64,000 bases of DNA, taken from the NCBI RefSeq assembly GCF_900095735.1, contig NZ_FNLO01000005.1:62001-126000 (forward strand), given 5' to 3'. Shown here piece after piece: positions 20,942 through 30,030 of this stretch (positions are counted from its first letter, which is position 1; every line of letters starts with the position of its first letter). Source of the stretch: Chitinasiproducens palmae. Its GTDB lineage: Bacteria > Pseudomonadota > Gammaproteobacteria > Burkholderiales > Burkholderiaceae. The notes below the pieces were generated by a model that saw only the letters and a program-made list of their open reading frames with translations, ran no database searches and was not told the origin of the DNA. Both the position numbers and the translations under genes were made by a program.

Positions 20942-21709
20942 ATGTCCTGGTCGGCCCGCTTGTACTCGACTTTCGAAACGGAACGCACCCGCCCGGTGCG
21001 CGATCTGGTCGCGGCGCTGCCCGAGCGGCCGGTGACGCACGGGACCGATCTCGGATGCGGTCCGGGCAACTCCACCGCAGTGCTGGCCGCGCGCTTTCCG
21101 GACGCCGCGTTGACCGGCCTCGACAGTTCGCCCGACATGATCGCCGCCGCCCGCGAGCGGATGCCTTCGACGCGCTTCGAATTGGCGGATATTGCGACAT
21201 GGCAGGCAGCGCTGCCGCAGGACGTGATTCTCGCGAACGCCTCGCTGCAATGGCTGCCGGATCACGCAACGCTCTACCCACGCCTGCTCGCGCAGTTGTC
21301 GGCGGGCGGCAGCCTGGCGATCCAGACGCCCGACAACATCGACGAACCCGCGCATCGCGTCGCGCGCGAGGTGGCCAGCGCGGGACCGTGGGCCGCTCGG
21401 CTGGAAAATGTGCGACACCTGCCACGGCACACGGCGGATTGGTATTACGCGTTGCTTCGTCCGCACTGCGCGCGCGTCGATGTGTGGCGCACGACCTATT
21501 ACCATCCGCTTGCCGACGCGGCGGCGATTGTCGAGTGGTTCAAGGCGTCGGTGCTACGGCCCTATCTGGGCGCACTGCAAGCAGCCGAACGGGATGCGTT
21601 CCTGCACCGTTATCACGCAGGCATCGCGCAGGCGTATCCGGCGTTGCCGGATGGTTCGGTACTCCTGCCTTTTCCGCGTCTGTTTATCGTGGCGTCACGG
21701 GCGCAATGA
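20942..21709 (+). CDS. tam: Trans-aconitate 2-methyltransferase
   Basis: SAM-dependent methyltransferase of 255 residues that esterifies trans-aconitate, a spontaneous inhibitor formed from cis-aconitate. SAM-binding motif I is DLGCGPGNSTAVL, motif II LTGLDSSPDMI; family-specific stretches include NASLQWLPDH, QTPDNIDEPAH, YYALLRPHCARVDVWRTTYYH and the end LLPFPRLFIVA. Length matches E. coli Tam (252). A GGAG ribosome site precedes ATG 20942. Stands alone after gyrB. Confidence 0.9.
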   Translation: MSWSARLYSTFETERTRPVRDLVAALPERPVTHGTDLGCGPGNSTAVLAARFPDAALTGLDSSPDMIAAARERMPSTRFELADIATWQAALPQDVILANASLQWLPDHATLYPRLLAQLSAGGSLAIQTPDNIDEPAHRVAREVASAGPWAARLENVRHLPRHTADWYYALLRPHCARVDVWRTTYYHPLADAAAIVEWFKASVLRPYLGALQAAERDAFLHRYHAGIAQAYPALPDGSVLLPFPRLFIVASRAQ

Positions 21710-22114
21710 ACGTCACGGGCGGCACGAGCGGTGCGCGTCCGTGCTCGACGAGCCGCAGCAGGCTGAGGGACCCGAGGAAGCCGGAAACGGCGCGTCGCCG
21801 CTGCGCCGCGATCGCCCGCGTAATAATTACCGTCACATAGTGCGGAGACGGGCGGCGAGATTGGATGAATGGGCTTTTTTGCCCGCCAATCCAGCCATCC
21901 GAGCCGTTCCCGGCGCGCCTGCCTGCCTTTCTTCGCGGCGTGATACGCTGGTTACACGATGCTGCCGGTGCGCTCTTGCTCGCGATTAGACGCGACGCGA
22001 GTGCCTGGCCGACGCGCCGTCTCCACTAATCAAGAATCGAGAAGCGCTGCCGCACGCTGGCCGGCTAAAGCCGACCGGGCGCAGGCCGGCCTTTGCTACG
22101 AGCAAGGATGACAG
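21710..22114. other. Intergenic stretch with a hairpin
   Basis: Between tam and the MHYT-GGDEF-EAL gene. At 21859-21891 GATTGG/CCAATC enclose an inner GGGC-TTTTTT-GCCC stem; the T-run lies in the loop, so it is not a standard terminator. No reading frame is convincing. Confidence 0.45.
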
Positions 22115-24181
22115 ATGTACCCCGGCAGCTACGATAGCCTGCTTGTTCTGCTTTCATTCATGGTCGCCGTCATGGCGGCCTATACGACCCTCGACATGGC
22201 TCGCCGCCTGGCGACCATGCGCGGTCGCGCGGTGCGTTGGTGGCTCGCCGGCGGCGCGGTGGCCATGGGACTGGGCACCTGGTCGATGCATTTCGTCGGC
22301 ATGCTCGCGTTCAGCCTGCCGGTGCCGCTCGGCTACGACCCGCTGGTCACCTTGTTGGCGCTTGCGATCGGCATCGGCGCGGCCGGGTTGGCGCTGTGGG
22401 TGGTCGCGCAGCCCGTGGTGCCGCCGCTGCGGCTGGCGCTTGGCGCGCTGGCAATGGGGGCCAGCATCGCCGGCACGCACTACATGGGCATGGCTGCGAT
22501 GCGCATGGACCCGGCGATCGAATACGGTCGTTGGCAGGTGGTGTTGTCGGTTGCGATCGCGATCGTCGCATCGGGCATTGCGTTATGGATGACCTTCCAC
22601 CTGGTGCAGCGCGTCCTCTATCCGCGCCTGGTCAAGTTCGCCGCCTCGTTGCTGATGGCGGCTGCCATCGCCGGCATGCACTACACCGGCATGAGCGCCG
22701 CGCATTTCCGCGTCGGCAGCGTGTGCGGCGCGGTCAGCAGCGTGACCAGCAACTGGCTGGCGCTGTCGATCATCGTCGTGACGGTCGCGGTGCTGGCGAT
22801 CTCGCTGGTCGCCTCGATCTTCGACGTGCGCCTGGAAACACGCACCGCCGCGCTGGCGGCTTCGCTGGCCGAGGCCAACCGCGAACTGACCTACCTGGCG
22901 CTGCACGACAACCTGACCAAGCTGCCGAACCGGCGCCTGCTGGAGGACCGGCTCGACCAGGCGATCAGCAGCGCACGCCGCGGCGGGCGGCGTTTCTCGC
23001 TGATGTTCCTCGACCTGGACGGCTTCAAGGCGATCAACGACGCGTTCGGCCACCATGTCGGCGACATGCTGCTGGTCGGCGTGGCGGACCGTCTCAAGCG
23101 CATCGTGCGCGACCAGGACACGGTGGCGCGTCTCGGCGGCGACGAATTCATTCTGCTGTTCGACATCACCGAGCCGACCGACGCCGCCACGGTGGCCGAA
23201 CGCATCGTCGTCGCGGTGCGGGAAGCGTTCGAGATTGCCAACCATCGCCTGCGGGTGTCGGCGAGCGTCGGCATCGTGGTCTATCCGGAAAACGGCGATC
23301 AGGCCCGCACGCTGTTGGCGAACGCGGACGCCGCGATGTATCACTCGAAGGCGCTCGGCCGCAACTGCTACTGCTTCTTCGAAGACTCGATGAACGCCAA
23401 CGTGCGCGAGCAACTGGAGCTGATCCAGGACTTGCGCGAGTCGGTCGACCGGCAGGAGCTGGTGCTGCATTACCAGCCGAAGGTGGTGGCGCCGGCGGGT
23501 CCGGTGATCGGAGCCGAGGCGCTGTTGCGCTGGCAGCATCCGACCCGGGGCTTGTTGCTGCCGGACAAGTTCATCCATCTCGCCGAGAAAAGTGGTTTGA
23601 TCGTGCCGATCGGCGAATGGGTCCTGAACGAGGCGTGCCGCCAGGCGCGTGTCTGGCGTGATGCGGGCTGGCGCGACTGGACGATGGCGGTGAACGTGTC
23701 GTCGCTGCAGTTCTCGAATGCCGGGCTGATTCCGTCGGTACGCACCGCGCTTGCCCGTCACGAACTGCCGCCCGATGCGCTGGTGCTCGAGATCACCGAG
23801 ATGACGGCGATGCGCAACGTGGACGACAGCCGCACGGTGCTCGAGGAACTGACCGCGATGGGCGTGCGCATCTCGATCGACGACTTCGGCACCGGCTATT
23901 CGAGCCTGTTGCACCTGAAGCGGCTGCCCGCCACCGAGCTGAAGATCGACCGCGGCTTCGTGCGCGACCTGGAACACGATTCGGAGGACGCCGCGATCGT
24001 CTCCGCGATCGTCGCGCTGGGCCGCACGCTGAATCTGACGATCGTCGCCGAAGGCGTCGAGACGAACGCGCAGCAGACCTTGCTGACACGGCTCGGCTGT
24101 TCGTTCCTGCAAGGCTTCCTGCTCGGGCACCCGGTGCCGGCCGAAGACTTCGCGCACGGCACGCCGACGCAGGGCGCGTAG
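22115..24181 (+). CDS. MHYT-GGDEF-EAL membrane protein (cyclic di-GMP turnover)
   Basis: A 688-residue inner-membrane sensor for cyclic di-GMP signalling. The N-terminal seven-helix MHYT domain (about 5-245) has its three signature repeats MHFVGM, THYMGM and MHYTGM, thought to bind a metal and sense a diatomic gas. A GGDEF domain follows with intact GGDEF at about 340 (diguanylate cyclase signature), then an EAL domain with EALLRW, DDFGTGYSS and AEGVET (phosphodiesterase signature). Both catalytic motifs look complete, so net activity cannot be read from sequence. AAGGA precedes ATG 22115. Single-gene unit. Confidence 0.93.
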   Translation: MYPGSYDSLLVLLSFMVAVMAAYTTLDMARRLATMRGRAVRWWLAGGAVAMGLGTWSMHFVGMLAFSLPVPLGYDPLVTLLALAIGIGAAGLALWVVAQPVVPPLRLALGALAMGASIAGTHYMGMAAMRMDPAIEYGRWQVVLSVAIAIVASGIALWMTFHLVQRVLYPRLVKFAASLLMAAAIAGMHYTGMSAAHFRVGSVCGAVSSVTSNWLALSIIVVTVAVLAISLVASIFDVRLETRTAALAASLAEANRELTYLALHDNLTKLPNRRLLEDRLDQAISSARRGGRRFSLMFLDLDGFKAINDAFGHHVGDMLLVGVADRLKRIVRDQDTVARLGGDEFILLFDITEPTDAATVAERIVVAVREAFEIANHRLRVSASVGIVVYPENGDQARTLLANADAAMYHSKALGRNCYCFFEDSMNANVREQLELIQDLRESVDRQELVLHYQPKVVAPAGPVIGAEALLRWQHPTRGLLLPDKFIHLAEKSGLIVPIGEWVLNEACRQARVWRDAGWRDWTMAVNVSSLQFSNAGLIPSVRTALARHELPPDALVLEITEMTAMRNVDDSRTVLEELTAMGVRISIDDFGTGYSSLLHLKRLPATELKIDRGFVRDLEHDSEDAAIVSAIVALGRTLNLTIVAEGVETNAQQTLLTRLGCSFLQGFLLGHPVPAEDFAHGTPTQGA

Positions 24182-24280
24182 GCAGCCAGGCCCACGAACC
24201 GCGACCGTAGGCAGTGCGGCGGCCCACCCGCCGCTGCCTCGCCGGCGACGTCGCGCGCTTCCCCGCTTCCGGCAACGCCG

Positions 24281-24517
24281 TTACTGGAGTTGGCCCACCG
24301 CCTTGGAGACGGCGGCCGGACTGTCGAAGTTCTGGTCGTCGGGCAGCCTGTCTAGCAGTTCGATCACAGCGCCGTCGGCATGGTTGTGACGGGCGGTCTC
24401 GAGCAGGGTTCGCTTGCGCGTCGGATAGTCGGCGCCCTGCAGGGCTTTCTGGACATCGATCGGACTGGGTTGATCCGGATGGCGGTGGCTTTGGGCATGC
24501 GACGGATGCTGGGACAT
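24281..24517 (-). CDS. DUF2795-domain small protein
   Basis: A 78-residue soluble protein: a His/Pro-rich start (MSQHPSHAQSHRHPDQPSP), then the DUF2795 core IDVQKALQGADYPTRKRTLL, then ETARHNHADGAVIELLDRLP and the ending SPAAVSKAVGQ. DUF2795 proteins are small helical proteins of unknown function, common in Burkholderiaceae. AGGAG precedes ATG 24517. Confidence 0.85.
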   Translation of the reverse strand: MSQHPSHAQSHRHPDQPSPIDVQKALQGADYPTRKRTLLETARHNHADGAVIELLDRLPDDQNFDSPAAVSKAVGQLQ

Positions 24518-24773
24518 GAGCGTTCTCCTGTGGGTTGAACGAATGGCTGACGGCAGCGCCGCCCTGGCCGGCCGCGCCGCTTGAAACGGGTCGCATCGCT
24601 CGTTCCACCCCGCAAAGCGCTTGCGCTCGCGACAGTGCGCGATCGCCCTTCCTGATCGACCCGCGCCGGACAGGGCACGAGAGTCGCCCCGGTACCCGCC
24701 GGCATCACGCAGCGGCGCTGTCGGCAACGCGCCGTGCAGGCATACTGACGTGAGCTACCCAAGGAGGCATGCG

Positions 24774-25556
24774 ATGAATCTCATCCATCCCAGCGCCAGC
24801 GCGGGCTTCTCGGCCGGCGCCGCGACCTACGCACGCGGTCGGCCGGACTACCCGCCGGAAATCGAAGCCTGGCTGCGCGGCGCCCTCGGCTTGCACAGCG
24901 GCCGCACCGTCGTCGAAGTGGGCGCCGGGACCGGTAAATTCACCGCACATTTGTCAAAGACTGGCGCACAGGTCATCGCCGTGGAACCGGTTGCCGCGAT
25001 GCGCGCGCAGCTTGCCGCCACCCTGCCTGATGCCGATGTGCGGGCGGGTACGGCCGAGGCGCTTGCCCTCGACGACGGCGTGGCTGACGTGGTGGTCTGC
25101 GCGCAAGCGTTCCACTGGTTCGCGAGTGCGGCGGCGCTGCGGTCTTTTCATCGCGTGCTTCGTCCCGGCGGGGCACTGGGACTGGTCTGGAACGTACGCG
25201 ACGAGTCGGTCGACTGGGTTGCCGAGCTGAGCCGGATCATCGCGCCTTACGAAGCCGGTACGCCGCGCTTCCACTCCGGCGCCTGGCGGCAGGCATTCGA
25301 CGGCGCGCCGTTCGGCGAGGCGGAGATCACCACGCTGACCTATGCGCATCGCGGCCCGCCACGCCAGGTGATCGTGGATCGCACGCTGTCGATCAGCTTC
25401 ATCGCCGCGCTGCCTGACGCCGAACGCGCCAGGGTCGAGCAGCGCCTGCTGGCGCTGATCGCCGGCCATCCCGCACTGCGTACCGCAGCCGAGGTCGCGT
25501 TCCCCTATGAAACGCGTGCCTACCGCTTCGCTGCGCTTGCCGGCGGTCTTCCCTAG
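24774..25556 (+). CDS. Class I SAM-dependent methyltransferase
   Basis: A 260-residue Rossmann methyltransferase. Motif I is VVEVGAGTGKFT, motif II VIAVEPVAAMRAQL, motif IV VVVCAQAFHWFAS, then RVLRPGGALGLVWNVRD. The AQAFHWF and WNVRDE stretches place it in the widespread ubiE/COQ5-related small-molecule group, with unknown substrate. A strong AAGGAGG site precedes ATG 24774. It is not part of an evident operon. Confidence 0.85.
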   Translation: MNLIHPSASAGFSAGAATYARGRPDYPPEIEAWLRGALGLHSGRTVVEVGAGTGKFTAHLSKTGAQVIAVEPVAAMRAQLAATLPDADVRAGTAEALALDDGVADVVVCAQAFHWFASAAALRSFHRVLRPGGALGLVWNVRDESVDWVAELSRIIAPYEAGTPRFHSGAWRQAFDGAPFGEAEITTLTYAHRGPPRQVIVDRTLSISFIAALPDAERARVEQRLLALIAGHPALRTAAEVAFPYETRAYRFAALAGGLP

Positions 25557-25706
25557 AAGTCATTTCTAGCAGTCATTCCCAGCAGTCATCGCTCGCGGGC
25601 ATCGTTGACGGCAGTCGCCAGCGCCGCCGTTCGCGCGGCAGCTCATGCGCGGCATGCGACGTGCATGAGGAAAGCGCATAGCGTTGCAAATCGAAAGAGG
25701 CACGGC

Positions 25707-26351
25707 ATGGCGAACGACCTGCAAGACGATCTCCTGACATCGGCACCCGTCACACCGCTGGCTGCCGCGCTCGCTGGCCAAGCGAGGACCACAGCCGAGA
25801 GGGAAGCCGCGGTCGCTGCGCCCGAGAAGACGCGCTCGACAGCGCACGCAGCGCCGCGTTGCCCGCCACCGCTATCCGAGGCCCTGCTGGCCGCCTACCG
25901 CGCCAGCGATTTCCAGGTGTCGGCCGCGCCGCGCCTGCATCTGCGAATTGGAGCGCGCAGCCCGGCCGCCGCCGCGCTGCTGGCCGAATATCAGGCAGAC
26001 CGTGCGATTCTGCTCACCGCCTGGAATCCATTCAGCGAGCCGCGCGAATTCGCCGAGAACGAGCAGCGCCAGCGCGCGCTGCACGCCTGCCTGCTGGACG
26101 TCGGCCTGACCATGTTGCCCGCGCTCGGCGTCGATCCAAGCGGCGAATGGCCGGCCGAGGAGAGCGTGTTCGCATTCGGCGCGAGCGCGGCATGCACCGA
26201 CCGCCTGCTGGAACGCTTCGAGCAGAACGCCGCCGTGGTGGTCGAGGCGGACGGCTCCGTGCACTTGCAGCTCCATCCGCGGCTCAGGCTGACCGACGCG
26301 TCATCGCTGCTTGATCGGCGCTCGATCGAGACGCTGAATCGCTACGCCTGA
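25707..26351 (+). CDS. DUF3293-domain protein
   Basis: A 214-residue cytoplasmic protein. After an Ala-rich, probably disordered first 55 residues comes the DUF3293 region: RAILLTAWNPFSEPREFAEN, then QRQRALHACLLDVGLTMLPA, with GEWPAEESVFAFG near the end. Function unknown for the family. ATG 25707 has an AGAGG site; the upstream open frame is non-homologous. Single-gene unit. Confidence 0.8.
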   Translation: MANDLQDDLLTSAPVTPLAAALAGQARTTAEREAAVAAPEKTRSTAHAAPRCPPPLSEALLAAYRASDFQVSAAPRLHLRIGARSPAAAALLAEYQADRAILLTAWNPFSEPREFAENEQRQRALHACLLDVGLTMLPALGVDPSGEWPAEESVFAFGASAACTDRLLERFEQNAAVVVEADGSVHLQLHPRLRLTDASSLLDRRSIETLNRYA

Positions 26352-26391
26352 TTGCGACGCCCGATAACCCCGGAAGAGGCAAGCGCGCAAC

Positions 26392-26419
26392 TTGCGACTT
26401 GCGACTTGCGACTTGCGAC
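26392..26419. repeat. 7-bp tandem repeat, four copies
   Basis: TTGCGAC repeated four times exactly, between the converging DUF3293 and monooxygenase genes. Confidence 0.9.
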
Positions 26420-26476
26420 CGCCGCGCTGCGCCGCACACGCCTTGCGTGGCGGTGGGCGCGCGCCGGTTGCCGACG

Positions 26477-26767
26477 TCAGGCCAGCGGTTGCCAACGCGT
26501 GACGTCGGCCTGCGCCAGACTCGGCAGGCGCCCGACGAACGTCTTGTAGTGCGCGGTCTGGTTGTGTTGCGCCACGGCGGCCGCGTCGCGCCAGCGCTCG
26601 ACGAGCAGGTAGCGCCCGGACTGCGTCGGGTCGCGGTGCGCCTCGTAGCGTTCGCAGCCGGCTTCCGCCACGGAACCGGCAACGACGGCATCCAGCGCCT
26701 CGCGGAAGGCCGCGTCGTGCTCGGGCGCGACGGTGAAGACGACGATGATGGCAACGGCTTCCGACAT
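26477..26767 (-). CDS. ABM-family (quinol) monooxygenase-like protein
   Basis: A 96-residue protein of the antibiotic-biosynthesis monooxygenase fold: AIIVVFTVAPEHDAAFREAL, GCERYEAHRDPTQSGRYLLVERW, QHNQTAHYK, as in YgiN-like quinol monooxygenases. Such small ferredoxin-like proteins act as cofactor-free oxygenases or in quinone redox cycling; the actual substrate is unknown. Downstream of the hybrid kinase on the same strand with 130 bases between. Confidence 0.85.
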   Translation of the reverse strand: MSEAVAIIVVFTVAPEHDAAFREALDAVVAGSVAEAGCERYEAHRDPTQSGRYLLVERWRDAAAVAQHNQTAHYKTFVGRLPSLAQADVTRWQPLA

Positions 26768-26897
26768 GGTATCTCCTTGACTCGGACTGTGAGTGGGCTG
26801 CGGCAGGGATTGCAGGACGGACTGCGACCGCGCCTGCGGTGCGGGCCAGACCGGCACCGCAGGCGCGGCACGCCTCGGGCGCGTGGCCACGCGGCCC

Positions 26898-29800
26898 TCA
26901 ACGATCGGTGCGATCGGTGCAATCGGTGCAATCGGTGCGATCGGTGCGATCGGTGCGATCGGTGCAATCGGTGCGATCGGTGCGATCGGTGCGATCGGTG
27001 CGAGCGACCAGCATGGCCTGGATGCGGTCGGAAAACGCGGCAATCGAGAAAGGCTTGGAGATCACGTCCATGCCCTGCTCAAGCGTACCGCGCAGCAGCC
27101 CGGCGTTCTCCGCATAACCGGTCATGAACAACACGGCCAGCTGCGGCCGCCGCTGGCGTGCGAGTTCGGCCAGTTGCCGGCCGTTCATGCCGGGAAGGCC
27201 GACGTCGCTGACCAGCAGGTCGATGTCGCACGGCGAATCCAGGTAGGCCAACGCCCGGTCCGGATGGTCCGCTTCCAGCACCGTATAGCGGAGCTCGTCG
27301 AGCACCGTGCGCACCAGCAGGCGTACCGACGGGTCGTCCTCGACCAACAGCACCGTCTCGCCTTGACGGGCGTGCGCGAGCGACGGCTCGGGCAGCGCCT
27401 GCGCGTCTTCGTCGTGGCGCGCCTCGCGCGGCAGCCAGACGGAGACCGTCGTGCCTTCGCCGGGCTGGCTGTCGATTGTTGCAAGGCCGCCCGACTGGCG
27501 CGCGAAACCGTACACCATCGACAGGCCCAGACCGGTACCCTTGCCAGTCGGCTTGGTCGTGAAGAACGGGTCGAATGCGCGCTGCCGCACCGACGCCGGC
27601 ATGCCGACGCCAGTATCGGTGACCGACAGCACGACATACTCGCCGGCCGGCAACGGATCGACGCCGCCCGCGTGGGCGTCGCGCACTCGCAACTCGGTAC
27701 GGATCGTCAACCGTCCGCCGTCCGGCATGGCGTCGCGCGCGTTGATCGCCAGGTTGAGCAAGACGCTCTCGAGCTGCGGCAGGTCGGTCCGCGCGCAACA
27801 GGCGTGCGGCTGCAGCGCCAGTGCGATGGCAATCGTCTCGCCCATTGTGCGGCGCAGCAGTTCCTCCAGGCCGCGGACCAGATCGTTGACGTCGACGTGC
27901 TGCAGTTCCAGCGCCTGCCGCCGCGAGAACGCCAGCATCCGTTGCACCAGCGCGGCGGCGCGCTGTACCGACGTGAGCGCATTGTCGGCGAAGCGGCCGA
28001 TCTCGGCGACACGCCCCAGGCCCGCCAGCCGGCTGATGAGTTCGAGGCTGCCGCTGATGCCGGCCAGAATGTTGTTGAAGTCGTGCGCGATGCCGCCGGT
28101 CAGCTGGCCGATCGCCTCCATCTTCTGCGCCTGGCGCAGGGCTTCCTCGATCTTTTCGCGCTCGGCGACCTGACGCTGCAACTCGAAGGTGCGGGCTTCG
28201 ACGCGCCGCTCCAGCGACTCGTTCAGCTCATGAAGCGTCGCCGCGGCGGCCGTTTCGGCGGTAACGTCGCGCACCGTGCCGAGCAGCTGCAGACTGCCGT
28301 CGGGCTTGCGCACGGCGCGGCCGCTCTCCGCGATCCAGCGCACCCGGCGGTCGTCCGGCAGCACGATGCGGTAGCGGCTTTCGTACGCGCCCTCGGCAGC
28401 GACGTCCAGCAAGGCGTCGACGATCCGTCGATGCGAGGCCTGGTCGTCGGGATGCAGACGCGACAGGAACAGCGCCCGGTCGATCGGGGCCTGGGCGGCA
28501 ACGCCGAACAGGTCGCGGCAGCGCGCGTCCCAGACCAGCCGCCCATCGCCGGAAGAGAATTCGAAGATACCCAATTGCGCGACATCGAGCGCGAGCGTCA
28601 GGCGTCGCTCGCTCTCGCGCAGCGCCGCCTCGACGCGGATCTGCTCGGTCCGGTCGTAGACCATCACGTACAGTCCGTCGACCTGCCCGTCGGCGCGTCG
28701 CCTTGGCAGATATTCCAGATGCGCGATGCGATCGCGGCCGTCGCGGTGCGGGGTGCGCGCATCCATCGAACACCGCTCGCCGGCATAGGCGCGCACAAAC
28801 GCGTCGCCGCGCGCCCCATAGGCCTGCTCGCCGAGCAGTTCGCGCGCGGTCATGCCGATCACTGAGTGCGGGTCGAGGCCGAACCACTCTGCGTAGTAGG
28901 CATTGACGAATTCGTAACGCTCGTCGCGGTCCAGGATGCCGATCAGCATGGGCATCGAGTCGGCCAACTGCCGCATCTGGCGCTGGCTGCGCCGCAACGC
29001 CGCCTCGGCCGCCTTGCGCTCGGTGATGTCGATCGAGACGCCATCGAAAAACGCCGCGCGGCCGGCCTCGGCATCTGCCGTGCAATGGCCAACCGCCTGC
29101 ACCCACAGCAGCCGCCCGTCGGCCTGCCGCAACCGGTACTCCTCGCGGAACTCGCCGCAGGACGCGACGCTGGCGGCGATCGCCCGCGTGACGCGGTCGC
29201 GATCCCGCGCATCGATGCCGGCCAGGAAAGCCGCCAGCGGCGGAAACGGCGGGAGATCGGACGACACCGAATACAGCCGGCCGAAGCGGCCGCTGGCGGT
29301 GACCCGGTCGTTCGCCACGTCCCAACGCCAAAAGCCCAGCAGTTGACTGCCGCGATGCGCGGCTTCGTGCTGTTCCATCCACGGCGGCAACGCACCCTCG
29401 TCGGCCGCGCCGGCCCGGCCGGACTCACCAGTCCGCACCGCGGCCGACGACCCGGGGGATGCCTCGGCCGCCACGTCAGCCGCCAGGTCAGCCGCCAGGT
29501 CAGCCGCCGCCTCGGCCGGGGTGCGCCAGAGCGCCAGCAGGCCCGCGCACCCGCCGGTCTCAAGGTCATGAACCGGCAGGAAGTCGACGCCGCTCAGCTG
29601 CGCCGGCGCGCCCGCCCAGACGGCTTTCAGGGCCTGCCGGATGGCCGGATCGTCGCACGGATGGCCGGCGGGCCAGCGCTGGTCGCCGCCCGGCGACCGG
29701 TCGCTTTGCGCGGCATGCGCCGCATTGCGGAACTGCCAGGCGGACTCGCCCCAGTACAGGACGGCCGGCATCGGCGAGCGCAGCGTCAGCAACAACGCGT

Positions 29801-29918
29801 GCCGCAAGCTGGTCGACCACTTGCCGGGCGCGCCCAATGGATGCGCATCCCAGTCGGTGGTGGCAATCAGTTCGCCCGCCAGATCGGCGAAAACCGTGTC
29901 GTAGGTGTCAGCAGTCAC
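26898..29918 (-). CDS. PAS-domain hybrid sensor histidine kinase with C-terminal receiver
   Basis: A soluble 1006-residue hybrid kinase. An N-terminal PAS-like domain (TDWDAHPLGAPGKWSTSLR...PAVLYWGESA) is followed by a variable Ala/Asp linker and three PAS/PAC units at about 185-310, 315-435 and 440-570. The HisKA phosphoacceptor lies in GGIAHDFNN at about 611, then HATPase motifs (LLNLAINARDAMP, DTGVGM, GKGTGLGLSMVYG). A receiver from about 850 has the phosphoacceptor in LLVSDVGLPGMNG and the conserved Lys in ISKPF. The protein ends with eleven TDR/TDC tripeptides encoded by a 9-bp minisatellite. The start codon is GTG. No cognate response regulator is adjacent. Confidence 0.9.
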   Translation of the reverse strand: MTADTYDTVFADLAGELIATTDWDAHPLGAPGKWSTSLRHALLLTLRSPMPAVLYWGESAWQFRNAAHAAQSDRSPGGDQRWPAGHPCDDPAIRQALKAVWAGAPAQLSGVDFLPVHDLETGGCAGLLALWRTPAEAAADLAADLAADVAAEASPGSSAAVRTGESGRAGAADEGALPPWMEQHEAAHRGSQLLGFWRWDVANDRVTASGRFGRLYSVSSDLPPFPPLAAFLAGIDARDRDRVTRAIAASVASCGEFREEYRLRQADGRLLWVQAVGHCTADAEAGRAAFFDGVSIDITERKAAEAALRRSQRQMRQLADSMPMLIGILDRDERYEFVNAYYAEWFGLDPHSVIGMTARELLGEQAYGARGDAFVRAYAGERCSMDARTPHRDGRDRIAHLEYLPRRRADGQVDGLYVMVYDRTEQIRVEAALRESERRLTLALDVAQLGIFEFSSGDGRLVWDARCRDLFGVAAQAPIDRALFLSRLHPDDQASHRRIVDALLDVAAEGAYESRYRIVLPDDRRVRWIAESGRAVRKPDGSLQLLGTVRDVTAETAAAATLHELNESLERRVEARTFELQRQVAEREKIEEALRQAQKMEAIGQLTGGIAHDFNNILAGISGSLELISRLAGLGRVAEIGRFADNALTSVQRAAALVQRMLAFSRRQALELQHVDVNDLVRGLEELLRRTMGETIAIALALQPHACCARTDLPQLESVLLNLAINARDAMPDGGRLTIRTELRVRDAHAGGVDPLPAGEYVVLSVTDTGVGMPASVRQRAFDPFFTTKPTGKGTGLGLSMVYGFARQSGGLATIDSQPGEGTTVSVWLPREARHDEDAQALPEPSLAHARQGETVLLVEDDPSVRLLVRTVLDELRYTVLEADHPDRALAYLDSPCDIDLLVSDVGLPGMNGRQLAELARQRRPQLAVLFMTGYAENAGLLRGTLEQGMDVISKPFSIAAFSDRIQAMLVARTDRTDRTDRTDCTDRTDRTDRTDCTDCTDRTDR
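26902..27000. repeat. 9-bp minisatellite inside the kinase gene, eleven copies
   Basis: Units CGATCGGTG or CAATCGGTG run without interruption for 99 bases and end the hybrid kinase frame, encoding eight TDR and three TDC tripeptides. The unit length keeps the frame, so copy-number change would only lengthen or shorten the tail. Confidence 0.95.
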
Positions 29919-30030
29919 CGGGCATCAGCATGGATTCGACCGGTGCGGCGCGACAGCCGGCACCGGTCGAATCCCTATCTCGAAAGACAACTACTGTACT
30001 TGAGATTCGCCGATGCCGCGCTCGGGGTGC

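Noticed and set aside
26902-27000. CRISPR array
   Set aside because: The repeats are directly adjacent 9-mers without spacers; the same holds for the 12-bp and 15-bp repeats elsewhere.
26793-28865. 690-residue open frame antisense to the hybrid kinase
   Set aside because: Reads the 9-bp repeat as Gly-Ala-Ile units and otherwise mirrors the kinase; not a separate gene.
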